From Chitinophagaceae bacterium (GTDB taxonomy: Bacteria > Bacteroidota > Bacteroidia > Chitinophagales > Chitinophagaceae), in contig JAQBNL010000069.1 of NCBI GenBank assembly GCA_028288585.1, positions 1 to 64,000 of the forward strand: a DNA stretch of 64,000 nt, in the 5' to 3' direction. Below the pieces are notes generated by a model that made no database searches, was not told the origin of the DNA, and saw only the letters and a program-made list of their open reading frames with translations. Below, in pieces: positions 59,113-64,000 of the stretch. Position numbers and translations under genes: made by a program. Every line of letters begins with the position of its first letter. The first letter of the stretch is position 1.

Positions 59113-60636
59113 ATGGATTTTCTTTCCCAATTAAAAATCGCTCACGATAATAAAGGTGTATTTACAGGTACAACATGGTTGTCTTCCAAAGGTGGAAATC
59201 TGGAATCATATTCTCCTGTTGATGGAAAATTAATTGCAACCGTAAATACAGTTGATAAAGAAAGCTACGAAACTGTTATACAAAAAGCACAGGAAGCATT
59301 TTTACGCTGGCGGTTATGGCCTGCACCCAAACGCGGAGATATTGTACGACAAATTGGTGATGCTCTCAGAGAAAATAAAATGCCATTGGGCAAATTGGTT
59401 AGCTATGAAATGGGAAAGAGTTTACAGGAAGGTTTAGGAGAGGTTCAGGAGATGATAGATATATGTGATTTTGCGGTTGGCTTATCCCGCCAATTGTATG
59501 GCTTAACAATGCATAGCGAGCGGCCGGGCCACAGGATGTATGAACAGTATCATCCTCTGGGAATTGTAGGAATTATTTCTGCATTCAACTTTCCCGTTGC
59601 CGTGTGGAGCTGGAACAGTATGCTGTCATGGGTTAGCGGTGATGTATGTATATGGAAGCCTTCTGAAAAAACGCCTTTATGTGCTGTTGCATGTATGAAT
59701 ATTGTCTCTTCAGTATTTGAAAAAAATGAAGTTCCTGAAGGCGTAAATAATTTAATTATCGGCGGGCGGGAAGTTGGCGAATGGATAAGCAATGATAAAA
59801 GAATAGCATTGATCTCTGCAACAGGATCAACAAAAATGGGTAAAGCAGTTGGCGCTGCGGTTGCAGCAAGGCTGGGAAGAAGCTTATTGGAATTAGGAGG
59901 AAATAATGCCATCATAATTTCTAAAGAAGCTGATCTGGATATGGCATTAATTGGTAGTTTATTTGGTGCCGCCGGAACAGCCGGGCAAAGATGTACAACA
60001 ACCCGCCGTTTAATAGTTCATGAAGATGTGTATCACATCTTTAAAGAAAACTTAGTGAATGCTTATCACCAGTTAAAAATCGGGGACCCTTTAATGGAAG
60101 ATAACCATGTAGGCCCATTGATTGATAAAGATGCTGTAAAAATGTATGTAGATGCAATTGGAAAATGTAAACAAGAGGGAGGAAATTTTGTTGTGGAAGG
60201 AGGAGTGCTAACAGGAGACGGCTACGAGAGCGGATGCTATGTAAAGCCCTGCATTGCCGAAGTGGAAAATCATTTTTCAATTGTTCAGCATGAAACCTTT
60301 GCTCCCATTCTTTATCTTATAAAGTATAAAACTTTAGAGCAGGCAATTGCTATACAAAATAATGTTCCACAGGGATTATCCAGTTCAATTTTTACTTTGA
60401 ACATGAAAGAGTCAGAACAATTTCTTTCAGCAGCAGGCAGCGATTGTGGCATTGCAAATGTTAATATCGGGACTTCCGGCGCTGAAATTGGTGGCGCTTT
60501 CGGCGGAGAAAAAGAAACAGGTGGCGGACGTGAAAGTGGAAGCGATGCATGGAAAGTATATATGCGCAGGCAAACAAATACAATAAATTATACCGATAAA
60601 CTCCCGCTTGCGCAGGGTATAAAATTTACTGTCTGA
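59113..60636 (+). CDS. Aldehyde dehydrogenase (alpha-aminoadipic semialdehyde / ALDH7-like)
   Basis: GIISAFNFPVAVWSWN, LELGGNNAIII, GTAGQRCTTTRRL, ETFAPILYLIKYK, GAFGGEKETGGGRESGSDAWK. Confidence 0.93.
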   Translation: MDFLSQLKIAHDNKGVFTGTTWLSSKGGNLESYSPVDGKLIATVNTVDKESYETVIQKAQEAFLRWRLWPAPKRGDIVRQIGDALRENKMPLGKLVSYEMGKSLQEGLGEVQEMIDICDFAVGLSRQLYGLTMHSERPGHRMYEQYHPLGIVGIISAFNFPVAVWSWNSMLSWVSGDVCIWKPSEKTPLCAVACMNIVSSVFEKNEVPEGVNNLIIGGREVGEWISNDKRIALISATGSTKMGKAVGAAVAARLGRSLLELGGNNAIIISKEADLDMALIGSLFGAAGTAGQRCTTTRRLIVHEDVYHIFKENLVNAYHQLKIGDPLMEDNHVGPLIDKDAVKMYVDAIGKCKQEGGNFVVEGGVLTGDGYESGCYVKPCIAEVENHFSIVQHETFAPILYLIKYKTLEQAIAIQNNVPQGLSSSIFTLNMKESEQFLSAAGSDCGIANVNIGTSGAEIGGAFGGEKETGGGRESGSDAWKVYMRRQTNTINYTDKLPLAQGIKFTV

Positions 60637-60743
60637 TAACATCACTCATTTCAAAAACAACGTTCTAAAATTTTGGTAATGTTTATGAATGGTAGCTTTT
60701 TTGCTATTATTTTTTGAAATATTTACAATAAAAAAAATATCAA

Positions 60744-62453
60744 ATGATTAAATCCGTAAAACACACTTTACTCTCCTTCCTGGTTATTATATCAATTTCC
60801 CAGGTTTCTTTTGCACAGGGAAATGCAAAAAAAGATGTTCCAAAAAGCTGGTACCAGCTTGATAAAATACAAAGCAATTATTATGGTATTAGCCTTGATA
60901 AGGCTTACCAATTTGTAAAAGATAAAAAAAGCAGACAGGTAGTAGTGGCTGTGCTTGACAATGGGGTTGACACTTTACATGAAGATCTCAAAAATATTCT
61001 ATGGCATAATCCTAAAGAAATTCCGGGTAATGGTATTGATGATGATCATAACGGATATGTGGATGATATTTATGGATGGAATTTTATTGGTGGCAAAGAT
61101 GGCAGGAATGTGCATGAGGATACGGATGAAGGCGTTCGGGTTTATCATAAACTTAAGGCTAAGTATGGGAACGTGGTGCCCGACCCTTCAAAAGCTAAAA
61201 CACCTGAAGAAAAGGCTGAAATAGAAATGTATAAAAAGGTAAAAGAAAAAATAGAAAATGCAGTTGATCCTGCTGATATACTTTTTATAAAAAGAATTTT
61301 ACCCTCTTTAAAAAAGGGCGACTCAATTATTGCTAAGGAACTGAATAAAAGTATATATACATGCGATGACCTTAATAACTACTTCCCGGCGGACATATAT
61401 GCATCGTATACAAAATCGATTCATTTAAGCACATGTAAAATGAATAACAATAATAATGGCATTACTAATAAAGAAGTAATTGAACTTTATGAAAAGGAAA
61501 TTAAAAAAGCTGAGGCTATAGATAATCCTCCAAAAGATTTTCGCGGCGAAATTGTAAAAGACGATGAATCAAATATAAACGACAAATATTATGGGAATAA
61601 CGATGTGATGGCAGGCACGCCTTCTCACGGCACGCACACTTCAGGGATAATTGGGGCATCCAGGAATAATGGAAAAGGGATGGATGGAATAGCTGATAAT
61701 GTAAAAATTATGATGGTACGTATGCTGGGAGATGCTGATGAACATGATAAAGATATTGCTTTGGCTATTCGTTATGCAGTAGATAATGGTGCACAAATAA
61801 TTAGTATGAGCTTTGGGAAATATTTTTCACCGCAAAAAAAATGGGTAGACCAAGCTGTTAAATACGCTGAAAGTAAAGGTGTTTTATTGGTGCATTCTGC
61901 AGGAAATGATCATACTAATAATGATACTGCTGAAACGTTTCCCAATGCTAAATTCATAAACGGAGGCGAGGCTGGTACATTTATCTCAGTAGGCGCCAGC
62001 AGCGATCCAAAAATTCCGCAAACAAACAGTTCCGGCGAAGAAGTTAAAGATTACGTTGCTGTATTTTCAAACTATGGTAAAAAAGAGGTTGATGTATTTG
62101 CCCCCGGTGTAGATATTTATTCTACTACTCCCGGGAATAATTATACCAGCTATGATGGCACCAGTATGGCAGGCCCTGTAGTAGCCGGCATTGCAGCGTT
62201 TTTGCTTGAATACTATCCCGACCTTAGTGCAAAACAGCTAAAATATGTAATAGAAAAATCTGCTGTGCAGCTTAAGCAACCGGTAAAGCTTCCCGGTACA
62301 GATAAGGATGTAGCGCTTTCCGATATTTCAAAAACAGGAGGATTTGTAAATGCGTATGAAGCTGTAAAACTTGCTGCCACACTTAAAGGAGAAAGGAATA
62401 ATAAACAGCCAATTATTATAAACTCAAAAATTGTAAATAAGAAAAAAGGATAA
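60744..62453 (+). CDS. S8 family subtilisin-like serine peptidase
   Basis: Asp VAVLDNGVDTLHEDL, His PSHGTHTSGIIGA, Asn HSAGNDHTN, Ser YDGTSMAGPVVAG; signal peptide. Confidence 0.96.
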   Translation: MIKSVKHTLLSFLVIISISQVSFAQGNAKKDVPKSWYQLDKIQSNYYGISLDKAYQFVKDKKSRQVVVAVLDNGVDTLHEDLKNILWHNPKEIPGNGIDDDHNGYVDDIYGWNFIGGKDGRNVHEDTDEGVRVYHKLKAKYGNVVPDPSKAKTPEEKAEIEMYKKVKEKIENAVDPADILFIKRILPSLKKGDSIIAKELNKSIYTCDDLNNYFPADIYASYTKSIHLSTCKMNNNNNGITNKEVIELYEKEIKKAEAIDNPPKDFRGEIVKDDESNINDKYYGNNDVMAGTPSHGTHTSGIIGASRNNGKGMDGIADNVKIMMVRMLGDADEHDKDIALAIRYAVDNGAQIISMSFGKYFSPQKKWVDQAVKYAESKGVLLVHSAGNDHTNNDTAETFPNAKFINGGEAGTFISVGASSDPKIPQTNSSGEEVKDYVAVFSNYGKKEVDVFAPGVDIYSTTPGNNYTSYDGTSMAGPVVAGIAAFLLEYYPDLSAKQLKYVIEKSAVQLKQPVKLPGTDKDVALSDISKTGGFVNAYEAVKLAATLKGERNNKQPIIINSKIVNKKKG

Positions 62454-62509
62454 CAACATGAGCTGTGAATGGTGAATATAAGTAGCTTTACAACTCACAA
62501 CTAACTATC

Positions 62510-63019
62510 ATGTCCAAACCTTTAACTACAGATTATCCCGCATATTTTGGCCAATATATAAGTCAGGTTAATGAGGATGATCTAAACGAAGCATTTGAAA
62601 ATCAATTGCCAAAACTCCAGGAGTTACTGCAATCTATTAATGAAAACAAAGCAGACTTTGCGTATGCCCCGGGCAAATGGACATTAAAGGAATTGCTGCA
62701 ACATATTATAGATGCAGAAAGAATATTTAATTACAGGGCGTTGGCCTTTGCAAGAAAAGAAACTACCTCTCTCCCCTCTTTTGATGAGAATTTGTATGCC
62801 AATAACTCCAATGCGAATGCAAGAAGCTGGAAAGATTTAAGCGCTGAACTTCTTAATCTAAGAAGATCTACTGAAGATCTGTATAAAAGCTTTTCCGATG
62901 CTATGCTGGAGCAAAAAGGAATTGCAAATAATAACAGCACCTCAGTTCTTAGTCTTGGTTTTATAACAATTGGGCATGTTACACATCATATAAAAGTTGT
63001 GAAAGAAAAATACCTGTAA
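62510..63019 (+). CDS. DinB family protein
   Basis: FAYAPGKWTLKELLQHIIDAERIFNYRALAFARKE...TIGHVTHHIKVVKEKYL. Confidence 0.93.
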   Translation: MSKPLTTDYPAYFGQYISQVNEDDLNEAFENQLPKLQELLQSINENKADFAYAPGKWTLKELLQHIIDAERIFNYRALAFARKETTSLPSFDENLYANNSNANARSWKDLSAELLNLRRSTEDLYKSFSDAMLEQKGIANNNSTSVLSLGFITIGHVTHHIKVVKEKYL

Positions 63020-63043
63020 CAACAAATAGTTATACTATTCCGG

Positions 63044-63418
63044 CTAAGCTAATCCTGCTGTTTGAGATAAAACAGAGTGCATCTTGGTAATAAGATCATT
63101 TACTTCAAAGGGCTTTGCAATAAAATCATCAGCTCCATATTCATAAATAACCCGTTCTGCTATACTTGGGTAGGCTGAAAATATTAAAACAGGAATGTGT
63201 TTGGTATGCGGCATTGATTTTAATTGCTTACAGATATCCAGCCCGTCAATGCCATTTAAAAAAACATCCAGTAAAATTAATTGAGGCTGAAAGCCTTCAA
63301 TCTTATTTAAAGCATCTTCCCAGTTAGTATGAGCAGCAACTTCAAACCCTTTTTTTGCAAGTAATGCTTCCGTTACTTCCAGCAGATCGGTATCATCATC
63401 AATCATAAGGATTTTCAT
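63044..63418 (-). CDS. Single-domain response regulator
   Basis: ILMIDDDTDLLEV, LILLDVFLNGIDG, PVLIFSA, DDFIAKPFEVNDLI. Confidence 0.95.
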   Translation of the reverse strand: MKILMIDDDTDLLEVTEALLAKKGFEVAAHTNWEDALNKIEGFQPQLILLDVFLNGIDGLDICKQLKSMPHTKHIPVLIFSAYPSIAERVIYEYGADDFIAKPFEVNDLITKMHSVLSQTAGLA

Positions 63419-63700
63419 ACTTTATGTTTTAGCAATCAGGGAAAGTAAATTTAAGATTAAATAATCGATCCTGAAAAAAAATGACCATTATCTAAAAGTT
63501 ATCATTTTATACATTTTTGCTGAGGGTATATTATTCAAAAAAATTGCCTGGGAGATTGGCAATGAAATTTCATCTGTAGGAAAATTACTATACCCAATTG
63601 AGCAGGTTTCCTAAAGAAATAAAATTTTCAACACCCTACTTTTATGCTGAAGATATGCTCAAATTAATAGTATATTTTTTTACAACTTAAATCCTTATCT

Positions 63701-64000
63701 ATGAAAAAACAGCTACAAAGTATTATAACAGCCCTGAGTTTTTTATTTTTCCCGGCTACAAATTTTGCACAGGCTCCCAACTTAGGTACTGCCGCTAATT
63801 TTGTTCTCTTCTCTTCTACCGGTGCTGTTGGCAACACAGGCATTTCTCAACTTACAGGAAATATAGGCACTAACAGCGGTGCCATTACAGGCTTTGGTAA
63901 TGTAAATGGCGTGATGCATACGCCTGATGGTGCCACTGCACAATGTGCAACAGATGTGCTGGCAGCCTATACTCAACTCAACACCACCGCATCAACTTCA
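63701..64000 (+). CDS. Ice-binding-like DUF3494 protein, 3' end outside window
   Basis: Open from ATG 63701 to window end: signal ...NFAQ then APNLGTAANFVLFSSTGAVGNTGISQLTGNIGTNSGAITGFG...TDVLAAYTQLNT. Confidence 0.85.
   Translation, partial: MKKQLQSIITALSFLFFPATNFAQAPNLGTAANFVLFSSTGAVGNTGISQLTGNIGTNSGAITGFGNVNGVMHTPDGATAQCATDVLAAYTQLNTTASTS

Overview
The window is AT-rich chromosomal DNA from a Bacteroidetes bacterium, Chitinophagaceae-like by gene content (DUF4270, DUF5686, GEVED and T9SS C-terminal domains, paired M16 peptidases). This placement is inferred, not searched. I found about 50 protein genes, no convincing tRNA or rRNA and no CRISPR array. Most genes are ordinary core or metabolic genes: trmH, rlmB, metK, panB, panC, ppk1, Ppx/GppA, rfaE2, miaE and several peptidases. 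The strongest candidate for an undescribed system is a tight six-gene plus-strand operon at 41256-46674. It encodes a GNAT protein, an aldehyde-deformylating-oxygenase (ADO)-like di-iron protein, an acyl-ACP-reductase (AAR)-like protein, a BtaA-like/DUF3419 transferase, a DUF1569 protein and a fatty-acid desaturase, with a convergent cytochrome P450 next to it. By eye the ADO-like and AAR-like proteins carry the iron ligands, the catalytic Cys and the NADPH motif of the cyanobacterial alkane pathway. Other points of interest: three tandem small secreted paralogs with a duplicated promoter/leader and no family I recognise; a protein with three caspase-like domains, two of them degenerate; a 4-alpha-glucanotransferase gene interrupted by one in-frame TGA; a second possible clan-CD-like secreted protein; and several families of dispersed palindromic repeats, one with compensatory stem changes. 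All homology calls are from reading and memory; no searches were run.
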